In this document: positions 1 to 6,006 of the stretch, one piece after another | Numbering within the stretch: position 1 is the first letter of the stretch | Layout of the letters: each line of letters opens with the position of its first letter | NCBI GenBank assembly: GCA_946887085.1 | Contig: CAMPKG010000129.1 | Coordinates: 1 to 8,815, forward strand | Source: an uncultured Sphingobacteriales bacterium | GTDB taxonomy: Bacteria > Bacteroidota > Bacteroidia > Chitinophagales > Chitinophagaceae | DNA: 8,815 nt | Direction: 5' to 3' | Made by a program: the position numbers and the translations under genes | Notes under the pieces: model-generated | Told to the model about the DNA's origin: nothing | The model's database searches: none | What the model saw: only the letters and a program-made list of their open reading frames with translations

Positions 1-225
1 GTGCTCCTGGTACATTTCCCAACCGGTGAAAGCGCCTATCTCTGTAAATACACTGTCTTTATCGATAAGGTAGCTGATACGCTCACGGGGTGTCATCTTT
101 CCTTTTTCACGCGCTTTTTCAATCGCTTTCTTTCCGCCGCCGAGGCTTACCTGTGCATGACGCTGCTTCATCTGGCTGACAGCCATCTTCATAGCATCTT
201 CATTTTTATTGAATTCGAGATTCAT
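1..225 (-). CDS. Acyl-CoA carboxylase carboxyltransferase (beta) subunit, N-terminal part
   Basis: Only the first 75 codons lie in the window; the gene continues past the left edge. The translation begins MNLEFNKNED and contains a Gly-Gly-Gly-Lys-Lys stretch (residues 29-33), then GKMTPRERI (42-50) and a 'LIDKDSVFTEIG' segment. This is the characteristic N-terminus of the biotin-dependent acyl-CoA carboxylase carboxyltransferase family (propionyl-, methylcrotonyl- or related acyl-CoA carboxylases), which moves the carboxyl group from carboxybiotin to an acyl-CoA in the cytoplasm. The substrate cannot be decided from this fragment. The ATG at 225 is chosen because its N-terminus fits the family as I know it from Bacteroidota. 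It has no Shine-Dalgarno sequence. A TAnnTTTG box ends 5 nt upstream of the ATG, inside overlapping palindromes, so regulation at this start is possible. Confidence 0.9.
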   Translation of the reverse strand, partial: MNLEFNKNEDAMKMAVSQMKQRHAQVSLGGGKKAIEKAREKGKMTPRERISYLIDKDSVFTEIGAFTGWEMYQEH

Positions 226-226
226 G

Positions 227-255
227 GGCGCAAAAATAGGCCTTTGCGCCTATTT
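227..255. repeat. Two overlapping perfect inverted repeats upstream of the carboxylase start
   Basis: Two perfect 8-bp inverted repeats interleave in 29 bp. One pairs 227-234 (GGCGCAAA) with 243-250 (TTTGCGCC) across an 8-nt spacer. The other pairs 234-241 (AAATAGGC) with 248-255 (GCCTATTT) across a 6-nt spacer. Their arms share base 234 and bases 248-250, so as RNA hairpins they would be mutually exclusive at full length. The element fills nearly the whole gap between the zinc-ribbon gene and the carboxylase gene. On the minus strand it ends 1 nt before the carboxylase ATG. It contains a perfect TAnnTTTG box (complement of 231-238). The longer palindrome has the 8-8-8 shape of an operator. 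It could also act as a weak terminator of the zinc-ribbon gene, since a run of five T follows the second stem on the minus strand, or as a leader switch. Function is not shown. Confidence 0.7.
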
Positions 256-257
256 AG

Positions 258-536
258 CTAGTCAAAGTCAAAAAAATCGCCAAGGAAGGACTTGCGCTTA
301 TGTTTTTTGCCGTAGTAGGGGTCGTAATGCTTGTCCTTATCATAAGACTTATCGGGATAATAAGGTTGTTGAGGAGGAGTTTGGTGAGTTTGCGGACTCT
401 GCGCATCGGCGTAGTCAAGGATCTTATCCAGTTCACCTTTATCCAGCCAGACGCCACGGCAGTTAGGACAGTAATCTATTTCTACATTATGCCTTTCAGC
501 TATGAGGAGTGTTTCGTTACAATTGGGACATTTCAT
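258..536 (-). CDS. zf-TFIIB-type zinc-ribbon small protein
   Basis: This is a 92-residue protein starting MKCPNCNETL. Two CPxC knuckles (C3/C6 and C23/C26) followed by RGVWLDKGELDKIL (27-40) match the zf-TFIIB ('transcription factor zinc-finger') family, a short zinc ribbon common in bacterial proteins of unknown role. After residue 45 the chain is low-complexity, rich in Pro, Gln, Tyr, Asp and Lys (about 47-82), and ends in an aromatic/acidic FLGDFFDFD. There is no signal peptide, so it is probably cytoplasmic. The frame is open upstream to a TTG at 557, but the ATG at 536 puts the first CPNC at residues 3-6, as is usual for the family, and is preferred. It lies 32 bp upstream of the carboxylase gene on the same strand. 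Zinc binding is inferred from the four cysteines; a partner or DNA target cannot be named. Confidence 0.85.
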   Translation of the reverse strand: MKCPNCNETLLIAERHNVEIDYCPNCRGVWLDKGELDKILDYADAQSPQTHQTPPQQPYYPDKSYDKDKHYDPYYGKKHKRKSFLGDFFDFD

Positions 537-584
537 TGGAAAACTCTTTGGGCGCAATTTACCGAGCGCCTGGACACGAAGCCG

Positions 585-611
585 TTAAAGACTGTTAAAA
601 TCAGTCTTTAA
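585..611. terminator. 10-bp hairpin, possible terminator of the 79-residue gene
   Basis: A perfect 10-bp inverted repeat (TTAAAGACTG at 585-594, CAGTCTTTAA at 602-611) has a 7-nt A+T-rich loop. It begins 11 nt after the stop codon of the minus-strand gene at 623-862, a typical terminator position. The stem has only three G-C pairs. The base of the stem supplies three T on the minus strand, but no U-tract follows it, so a canonical intrinsic terminator is not certain. It could instead be a protein-binding palindrome upstream of the zinc-ribbon gene. The rest of the 86-bp gap (537-622) shows no gene. Confidence 0.4.
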
Positions 612-622
612 AACATTGGTCT

Positions 623-862
623 TTAGTAAAAGGAATAGTTCTTACTCCGGAAATCGGACTTTGCAATGCGCTCCCTCATAACCAACCATGTTTCGAACCA
701 TACACTTTTCACATTAGTGGCCATGCATATAATTACTGAACCACTATCCGTTATTTCGTAAACAACGCCGTCATCCTCATAAATCTCAAAACCGAGATCG
801 AATGCCATGTTCCGGCACACTCTTTCATAGGATGAATATCTATCGCTTGCGCTACGCTTCAT
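623..862 (-). CDS. Hypothetical 79-residue protein
   Basis: I do not recognise this protein. It starts MKRSASDRYSSYERVC and is soluble-looking, with no signal peptide or membrane segment. The middle (about residues 24-50) alternates hydrophobic and polar residues in FEIYEDDGVVYEITDSGSVI, suggesting a small beta-sheet. The C-terminal part (52-75) is more helical and basic, with Trp55 and Trp59. It has two cysteines (C16, C46) and no catalytic motif. The ATG lies 9 bp downstream of the isoaspartyl peptidase stop on the same strand, so co-transcription is likely, and a hairpin follows the stop codon. Base composition looks somewhat more A+T-rich than the asparaginase gene (visual impression only). 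Support for being real is the operon-like spacing, plausible amino-acid composition and the downstream hairpin. Confidence 0.6.
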   Translation of the reverse strand: MKRSASDRYSSYERVCRNMAFDLGFEIYEDDGVVYEITDSGSVIICMATNVKSVWFETWLVMRERIAKSDFRSKNYSFY

Positions 863-871
863 ATCGCCACA

Positions 872-1906
872 CTAATCTTTATATATCAGCACCTCTTTCT
901 CCCCGGTAGATTTGATATAGGCCCTGAACATGCCGCTGGTATTGAAGGGCATTGTAATATTGCCGTTCTTGTCTACACCAATAAGGCCGCCGTCACCGCC
1001 GAGGTCTTCGAGTTTAGTATAGATCATTTCTTTTGCTGCTTCGTCGATACTCATTCCCTTCAGTTCAATACGGTCGCTGACGGCTTTAGCCATACCCAGG
1101 CGTATGAAGTACTCGCCCCAGCCTGTACAGCTGATGGCGCAGGTGTTATTATCGGCATAAGTACCCGCACCAATGATGGGGCTGTCACCCACCCTGCCGA
1201 AGCGCTTGTTGGTCATGCCGCCGGTGCTGGTAGCTGCCGCGAGGTTACCGCTTGCATCAAGCGCCACCGCGCCGACTGTTCCGTATTTCCAGTCGCGGTT
1301 CTCAGGCTGGTTGAGCAGCGATTTCTTTTTCTGGTTTTCCTTCGATAGCGAATCATGCTCACGTGCCTTCTGCAAAGCCCGCCTGCTGCGCTCTGTATGG
1401 AAATAACTATTATCTACTATCGAACATTCGTTAGCTGCCGCAAATCGCTCCGCACCTGTACTCACCATCATCACATGCGGACTGTTGTCCATCACTTTCC
1501 GCGCTGCGTCTATCGGGTTTCTTACGGTGGTTACGCCGGCTACTGCTCCCGCTTTCAAAGTCTTGCCATCCATAATGGACGCATCCAGCTCACAACGCCC
1601 CTCATTGGTCATTACCGCTCCACGTCCCGCATTGAAATTAGAGTCGTCTTCCAGTACAATAACTGCGGCTTCTACTGCATCGAGTGCGGTCCCGCCTCTC
1701 ACAAGAATATTATAGCCAACTGCAAGGGCTCTGTTCAACCCATCATTATATGCCTGCTCCTGCCCGGCAGATACATGGCCGCGTTTGGCAGAGCCTGCGC
1801 CGCCATGTATCACCAATACAAATTTTGCTTTAGGATCGGGTTTGCCCGTTTGGGCGGATACATTCATACACAATAACCACACACACGCAAAGAGGACATA
1901 TTTCAT
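872..1906 (-). CDS. Exported isoaspartyl peptidase / L-asparaginase (Ntn-hydrolase)
   Basis: This is a 344-residue plant-type asparaginase (E. coli IaaA family) that hydrolyses isoaspartyl dipeptides and L-asparagine. It is an N-terminal nucleophile hydrolase, made as one chain that cleaves itself in front of a catalytic Thr. Landmarks: signal peptide 1-19 (cleavage after Val-Ser-Ala-Gln or nearby), IHGGAGS at 33-39, FNAGRGAVMT at 91-100 and ELDASIMDG at 106-114. The catalytic Thr is T210 in the YGTVGAVALD segment, followed by TSTGG (226-230), the substrate-binding GRVGDSPIIGAG (237-248), TGWGE (261-265) and GGDGGLIG (303-310). Cleavage before T210 would give an alpha chain of about 190 residues after signal removal and a beta chain of 135. 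Length and motifs are complete. The signal peptide places it in the periplasm. It is divergent from the plus-strand gene at 2009, with 102 bp between. Confidence 0.95.
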   Translation of the reverse strand: MKYVLFACVWLLCMNVSAQTGKPDPKAKFVLVIHGGAGSAKRGHVSAGQEQAYNDGLNRALAVGYNILVRGGTALDAVEAAVIVLEDDSNFNAGRGAVMTNEGRCELDASIMDGKTLKAGAVAGVTTVRNPIDAARKVMDNSPHVMMVSTGAERFAAANECSIVDNSYFHTERSRRALQKAREHDSLSKENQKKKSLLNQPENRDWKYGTVGAVALDASGNLAAATSTGGMTNKRFGRVGDSPIIGAGTYADNNTCAISCTGWGEYFIRLGMAKAVSDRIELKGMSIDEAAKEMIYTKLEDLGGDGGLIGVDKNGNITMPFNTSGMFRAYIKSTGEKEVLIYKD

Positions 1907-2008
1907 CTATGCAAAATACTGATTGGCCAAGTAAATAGTAAATAGTTGTTAAAAATCCATATTCAAACAGGCGTTGAAGTCGATAAATCGTAATTTACAC
2001 ATCCTGAA
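1907..2008. promoter_or_regulatory. Divergent intergenic region (asparaginase / GAT-like exported protein)
   Basis: These 102 bp separate two divergently transcribed exported-protein genes, so promoters for both must lie here or inside the genes. The region is A+T-rich. It has a tandem 7-mer GTAAATA GTAAATA at 1931-1944. I found no full TTG plus TAnnTTTG pair on either strand. The best partial boxes are TAATTTAC (plus strand, 14 nt after a TTG, too short) and TATTTTG (minus strand, one T short). No Shine-Dalgarno sequence is evident at either start. Assignment rests on gene arrangement only. Confidence 0.4.
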
Positions 2009-3286
2009 ATGAACATGAAAAGCATGATTAAAGGCATCTCTTCCGTACTGGTTTGCATACTGTTAGCGCCTGCGGCCTTCGCTGCCAAAATATTCATACC
2101 CATGGACGCCGATAACCAGGCCAACCACCTGAAAGCATATGGCGTTACTTATGCTGCGCTGAAGCTGGGGATGGAAGCCGACTGGCTGCTGAACTATCGC
2201 GGCGGCAGCTTTGCTATGAACCAGAGCGATGCTATCGAGCGCCTGTGCAAGCTGCGCGGCGTGAGCTATGACGTCATTAGCGACGGACAATACCTGGGTA
2301 TGGTCAACGAGATCTCGCACCCTGACTACAATGGCGATATCATCAAACTGGAAAAGGCGCCACGCATAGGGGTATATACTCCACCCGGCAAACAACCATG
2401 GGACGACGCAGTAACCCTGGTACTTACTTACGCAGAGATACCATTCGATAAACTGTACGATGATGAGCTGCTGGAAAACAAACTGGCCGATTACGATTGG
2501 CTGCACCTGCACCACGAAGATTTCACCGGCCAGTACGGGAAGTTCTGGGCAGCTTACCGCAATGCATCGTGGTACCAGGAAGATGTAAGGAATAACGAAG
2601 AAACTGCCGCAAAGCATGGCTTCAAGAAAGTATCACAATTGAAGCTGGCAGTTGCAAAAAAGATACGCGACTTCGTATTGGGTGGTGGTTATCTCTTTGC
2701 TATGTGCTCTGCCACCGACAGCTATGACATTGCCCTCTCTGCAGAAGGCACTGACATTGCCGATGTGCCTTACGATGGCGACTCACCCGCCGGTAATGCA
2801 CAGCAAATGCTCGACTTCACCAAAAGTTTTGCATTTAAGAACTATGAAGTGTTCACCAACCCTTACATGTATGAGTTTTCATCGATAGACAATACTGAAC
2901 AACGACAGGTGCAGATGGATGTGGACTATTTCAACCTCTTTACTTTCTCCGCAAAATTCGACCCTGTGCCTACCATGCTCACGCAAAACCACACAACTAC
3001 CGTGAAAGGTTTTATGGGCCAGACCACATCATTCAAAAAGCAGAACCTGAAAACGAATGTGCTGGTGCTTGGCGAATACAAACCCGCCGATGAAGCACGA
3101 TACATACATGGCGAATACGGAAAAGGCACCTGGACATTCTACGGCGGCCACGACCCTGAAGATTACCAGCACGCCATAGGTGATCCACCGACCGAGTTAA
3201 GCAATCATCCAAATTCACCGGGCTACAGGCTGATACTGAACAATGTACTGTTCCCCGCGGCAAGGAAGAAACCAAGGAAGACCTAA
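2009..3286 (+). CDS. Exported conserved Bacteroidota protein, GATase-like; often labelled 'asparagine synthetase B'
   Basis: This is a 425-residue protein with a clear signal peptide (residues 1-25, cleavage near AAFA/AK). The mature start, AKIFIPMDADNQANHLKAYG, and WLLNYRGGSF (59-68) match a family I recall from Bacteroidota genomes under the name 'asparagine synthetase B'. None of that enzyme's hallmarks are visible: no N-terminal Cys2 glutaminase and no SGGxDS ATP-pyrophosphatase loop. Instead the middle resembles a glutamine-amidotransferase/ThuA-like alpha-beta fold: RIGVYTPPGKQPWDDAV (119-135), DWLHLHHEDF (163-172), then VLGGGYLFAMCSATDSYD (223-240) with C233 at a nucleophile-elbow-like position, and GGHDPEDY (379-386) near the end, reminiscent of the His-x-Glu pair of class I amidotransferases. 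The C-terminus SPGYRLILNNVLFPA is compact. A periplasmic or surface location and a hydrolase- or sensor-like role are inferred; the substrate is unknown. Alternative starts at Met3 or Met6 would not change the call. Confidence 0.85.
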   Translation: MNMKSMIKGISSVLVCILLAPAAFAAKIFIPMDADNQANHLKAYGVTYAALKLGMEADWLLNYRGGSFAMNQSDAIERLCKLRGVSYDVISDGQYLGMVNEISHPDYNGDIIKLEKAPRIGVYTPPGKQPWDDAVTLVLTYAEIPFDKLYDDELLENKLADYDWLHLHHEDFTGQYGKFWAAYRNASWYQEDVRNNEETAAKHGFKKVSQLKLAVAKKIRDFVLGGGYLFAMCSATDSYDIALSAEGTDIADVPYDGDSPAGNAQQMLDFTKSFAFKNYEVFTNPYMYEFSSIDNTEQRQVQMDVDYFNLFTFSAKFDPVPTMLTQNHTTTVKGFMGQTTSFKKQNLKTNVLVLGEYKPADEARYIHGEYGKGTWTFYGGHDPEDYQHAIGDPPTELSNHPNSPGYRLILNNVLFPAARKKPRKT

Positions 3287-3387
3287 TTAGTTAATTGAGT
3301 TAAACAAGTTAAATGCGTTAATTAGGTGCACTAATTAACCCATTATTTTATTGACTGAATTAACCCAATCAACTCATTAACCTAATT
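3285..3387. repeat. A+T-rich palindromic spacer of 9-nt GTTAA units between convergent genes
   Basis: The gap between the convergent genes is a mirrored array. Four GTTAA units start at 3290, 3299, 3308 and 3317, exactly 9 nt apart. Inverted units of the TTAAC type end at 3339, 3355 (TTGAC), 3364, 3373 (TCAAC) and 3381. The centre is a perfect 9-bp inverted repeat, 3317-3325 with 3331-3339, around a 5-nt loop. The outer arms 3285-3301 and 3371-3387 pair with one bulge on each side. As RNA it could form a long, weak, branched hairpin in either direction, so a bidirectional terminator is the simplest reading. The strict 9-nt phase is unusual for a terminator. It overlaps the last bases of both flanking genes. 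Confidence 0.65.
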
Positions 3388-3729
3388 TCCATCAATTTCC
3401 CGTTGCACTTTCTTTGGCAGCTTTGCTTTGATCAGCTCATAGGCCTGCCGCAGGTAGTGCCCCCATTCCTTAGGTTTGAAGGCACTACGCTTTTGCAGCT
3501 GCACCCATTTGTTCCTCGCCATGTAGGGAGCAGGGATGATGTCACGGCGCTCACACAGTTCTTCAAAATCCTCGTCAGATGCTTTGATGCTGACTGTGGA
3601 ATCGTCAGGAAAACCTGTGATCACAAACATCTTCTCCCCTACCATGAAGCAAAGATGGTCTTCCCATTTCACGCCCTGGGTAACTCCGGGGAAAGACATA
3701 CAAAGCTCAGTCAGTTTGTCTGTTGTCAT
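3382..3729 (-). CDS. MmcQ/YjbR family protein
   Basis: This is a 115-residue soluble protein. Family features are present in order: an N-terminal helix ending in CMSFPGVTQGVKWEDHLCFMVGEKMF (10-35), a small sheet with STVSIKA (44-50), PAPYMARNKWVQL (66-78), and a C-terminal helical pair (WGHYLRQAYELIKAKLPKK). MmcQ/YjbR proteins have a CyaY-like fold and are called DNA-binding in databases, but their biological role is poorly defined. The length is normal for the family. The ATG at 3729 is supported by the family's usual N-terminus. It lies 13 bp after the TonB receptor gene on the same strand and could be the last gene of that operon. It also has its own excellent Bacteroidota promoter in the end of the receptor gene, so independent transcription is equally possible. 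No link to metal handling is visible in the protein. Confidence 0.9.
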   Translation of the reverse strand: MTTDKLTELCMSFPGVTQGVKWEDHLCFMVGEKMFVITGFPDDSTVSIKASDEDFEELCERRDIIPAPYMARNKWVQLQKRSAFKPKEWGHYLRQAYELIKAKLPKKVQREIDGN

Positions 3730-3733
3730 GCTG

Positions 3734-3763
3734 CAAAGTTAATTACCGGATCTTATACCTCAA
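3734..3763 (-). promoter_or_regulatory. Bacteroidota-type promoter for the MmcQ/YjbR gene
   Basis: On the minus strand a TTG (complement of 3761-3763) is followed after exactly 19 nt by TAACTTTG (complement of 3734-3741). This is a full match to the Bacteroidota sigma factor consensus of a TTG at about -33 and TAnnTTTG at about -7. The -33 element lies in the last codons of the TonB receptor. The -7 box ends only 4 nt before the MmcQ ATG, so a start point a few nt downstream would give a leaderless or nearly leaderless mRNA. The motif match is seen; activity is inferred. Confidence 0.6.
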
Positions 3764-5995
3764 CCCGGCATACACATTCCTGCCCATTACCGGCCCCCAG
3801 ATCATCGAGGCATCGAAGCCAACATCGTAAGGATGATGTGCGCCGATGATGGGGTGATGCTGCATGAAATTGGTGAGGTTCTCACCACCCACATATACTT
3901 CAAAATCTTCACCGAAGGTCTTGCTCACCTGCGCATTCATTTGCCAGAAAGATGGCGAGTAAAACTCGGGATCGAAAGTGCTGTAGTCGTGGTTGTGCAG
4001 CGATGGCACACGCTTCTGGCTGATCCATTGCACAGTGTAGTCGAACTTCCATTTGTTCCGCGTCTCGTAACCGATGTTGGCAAATGCACGGTGTGCAGCC
4101 ACTAACGGACGCTCCTTCAACACGCCTTTGTACGTCGTCTTCACATCGTACCACCTGTAGGCAAGACGCAGATCCAGGTTGTGGATGATCTCATAATCGA
4201 ACTGCGTTTGGAAACTGTGGGCGAACGAGCTGCCATTCAGGTTGTAGAACTCTACGTTATGTGCATCCTCAACATCTACCACTACCTGGTTCTTAAAATC
4301 AGTATAGTAATAGTCGACGCTCACGGCACCATCGCGATAATCGAGCTGAAATTTCTGCGTCAGGTTGACGCCTGTATTCCAAGCCACTTCAGGATCCAGT
4401 CCATATGGATTTCCGGGACTTGTCCCGTTGAACAGGAACACCCTGTTGCTGGCCATGTAGCCAATGTTCTCGGCAAGGATGTTAGCAGTGCGCTGTGCAC
4501 GCCCTATCGAAGCACGTATGCTCGTTTGCTTGAATGGTGCATAACGCACATGCAAGCGTGGTGTCACAAAAGCTCCGAAAATGTTGTGGTAATCGCCACG
4601 AAGGCCTGCTACTACATTCAGCTTGTCGAGGTGACTGTATGCATACTCTGCAAATGCACCGGGCACTATCTCATTCCGGTTGAATTGTTGTTTATCAAAA
4701 TTCTCATCATAGATATCAACGAGGTTGCTTAAACCTGTTTTTATAACATGGTTGGTATTACCGAGTATCGACTGGAAAATGAAATTGGTGTAAAAGCTGG
4801 TCTGCGTACCGTTATAGTTGCGTGCGCCGTAGATGGCATCCTGGTCGTGGTAAACGCCCGCAAGCTGCAGGCCCATGCTGGTGCCCGGCTTGTTCGGCAG
4901 CATCTTACCGATCTTCGCCCAGCCTTCTATGCGGCGCGTGTCCATTTCATAGCCCCAGGGATTGCCAGCCTTCTGCTCCATGCCTTCCTCATAACCCCAT
5001 TGTCCGCCGGTGTTGGAGGAGTAAGTACCTTTCACGCCACCCTGCACTTCCCAGTTCTTAGGGCCGAACCAAAACCAACGGTTCGCTGCAACGATGTTCT
5101 TATCCAGCGGCTGATCGAGGAAACCATCTTTCAATTGGTCTATCTTCATCCACTGCGACTTGCCATGCAGGAACAGGTTGGATGAAAGTTTATCATTGAA
5201 CTTTTTACGATAGACAACGTTACCTTCAGTACGTCCCTGCGTATTCTGGTAGAGGTTGAGCAGCCATTTCTCATCCGCTTCTTCAAAAGGCTTCTTCAGT
5301 TCCACATTTATTTGGCCGGCTACACTTTCATAGCCGTTCACCACGCTGCCGGTGCCTTTGCTTAATTGCATCCCTTCTATCCAGGTGCCAGGTGTGAAAG
5401 TGAGACCGGTTACTGAAGCAAGGCCACGGGTATCGGGAATGTTCTCACGCGTTATCAGCGTATACGGACCGGAGAGCCCTAACATCTGTATTTGCTTATA
5501 GCCCGATACCGCATCGGTAAACGCCACGTCCACCGATGGCGTGGTTTCAAAACTTTCGCTCAGGTTGCAACAGGCAGCTTTTAGCAGTTCGCGCTCGCTG
5601 ATGATCTCGGTTTTTATCGGGCTTAGCATGCTGATCTCCGTGCTGCCCCGCCTCTTCGTTATCACCACCTCCTTCAAGCTGCGTGGTTGCTGGAGTGTGA
5701 CATTCAGTGTTTGCTGGCCTGTTGTCAAGTTCAGCGTATCGGCTTTGAAGCCGACATATGATATTATGAGCTTACTGGCTGTTGCGGGAAGCTGCAGGCT
5801 GAACGTACCATCAGCATCGGTTTGTGTACCGGCAGAGTGGTCAGGCGTCTCAACGGTAGCGCCTATGAGCGCCTCGGTTTTGCCCTTCTGGTCCTTACCG
5901 GTAATGGTGCCAGTTATAGTACGTTCCTGCGCATTCACATTCATGCCCACCAGCAATAAGCCGCCTAAAAGCAGTTTATACTTGTCTATGTGCAT
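3743..5995 (-). CDS. TonB-dependent outer-membrane receptor, candidate copper/soft-metal receptor
   Basis: This is a 750-residue receptor. Order of parts: signal peptide 1-22 (cleavage near NVNA/QE), carboxypeptidase-regulatory-like domain about 25-103 (ITGTITG start, AGTQTDADGTFSL, ISYVGFKADTL), a Ton-box-like LKEVVIT (107-113), plug about 120-235 (with SPIKTEIISERELL, QIQMLGLSGPYTLITRENIP and SVVNGYESVAGQINVELKKP), then a beta-barrel ending GLRYKIR. It would import a ligand across the outer membrane using TonB-ExbBD energy. The plug has an adjacent pair C142-C143 in AACCNLSES. The last extracellular part has HHPIIGAHHP (713-722). Both are plausible soft-metal ligands. The HMA-domain gene is 11 bp upstream and a HYC_CC_PP-type gene precedes that, which suggests copper or another thiophilic metal. 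No SusD gene is present, arguing against a polysaccharide role. The metal is inferred, not shown. Confidence 0.92.
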   Translation of the reverse strand: MHIDKYKLLLGGLLLVGMNVNAQERTITGTITGKDQKGKTEALIGATVETPDHSAGTQTDADGTFSLQLPATASKLIISYVGFKADTLNLTTGQQTLNVTLQQPRSLKEVVITKRRGSTEISMLSPIKTEIISERELLKAACCNLSESFETTPSVDVAFTDAVSGYKQIQMLGLSGPYTLITRENIPDTRGLASVTGLTFTPGTWIEGMQLSKGTGSVVNGYESVAGQINVELKKPFEEADEKWLLNLYQNTQGRTEGNVVYRKKFNDKLSSNLFLHGKSQWMKIDQLKDGFLDQPLDKNIVAANRWFWFGPKNWEVQGGVKGTYSSNTGGQWGYEEGMEQKAGNPWGYEMDTRRIEGWAKIGKMLPNKPGTSMGLQLAGVYHDQDAIYGARNYNGTQTSFYTNFIFQSILGNTNHVIKTGLSNLVDIYDENFDKQQFNRNEIVPGAFAEYAYSHLDKLNVVAGLRGDYHNIFGAFVTPRLHVRYAPFKQTSIRASIGRAQRTANILAENIGYMASNRVFLFNGTSPGNPYGLDPEVAWNTGVNLTQKFQLDYRDGAVSVDYYYTDFKNQVVVDVEDAHNVEFYNLNGSSFAHSFQTQFDYEIIHNLDLRLAYRWYDVKTTYKGVLKERPLVAAHRAFANIGYETRNKWKFDYTVQWISQKRVPSLHNHDYSTFDPEFYSPSFWQMNAQVSKTFGEDFEVYVGGENLTNFMQHHPIIGAHHPYDVGFDASMIWGPVMGRNVYAGLRYKIR

Positions 5996-6006
5996 TGATA
6001 TAGGGT

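Noticed and set aside
1..261. Plus-strand open frame of 86 codons at the left edge
   Set aside because: The opposite strand encodes a clear acyl-CoA carboxylase N-terminus; the plus frame is its antisense shadow.
1355..1876. Plus-strand open frame of 173 codons
   Set aside because: It is antisense to the asparaginase gene, whose motifs and signal peptide are complete; the plus-strand product has no domain features.
1907..2008. Partial promoter boxes in the divergent spacer
   Set aside because: TAATTTAC and TATTTTG miss consensus bases and lack a TTG at 17-23 nt, so no specific promoter is annotated.
2063..2617. Minus-strand open frame of 184 codons
   Set aside because: It lies antisense inside the exported GATase-like gene and has no recognisable motif or promoter.
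3285..3387. CRISPR-like or insertion-sequence origin for the GTTAA array
   Set aside because: Units are only 9 nt, degenerate, inverted and without spacers; there is no transposase, terminal repeat or target duplication nearby.
4181..5185. Two long plus-strand open frames (183 and 145 codons)
   Set aside because: Both are antisense to the TonB receptor barrel, where codon composition keeps the opposite strand open; no domain is visible.
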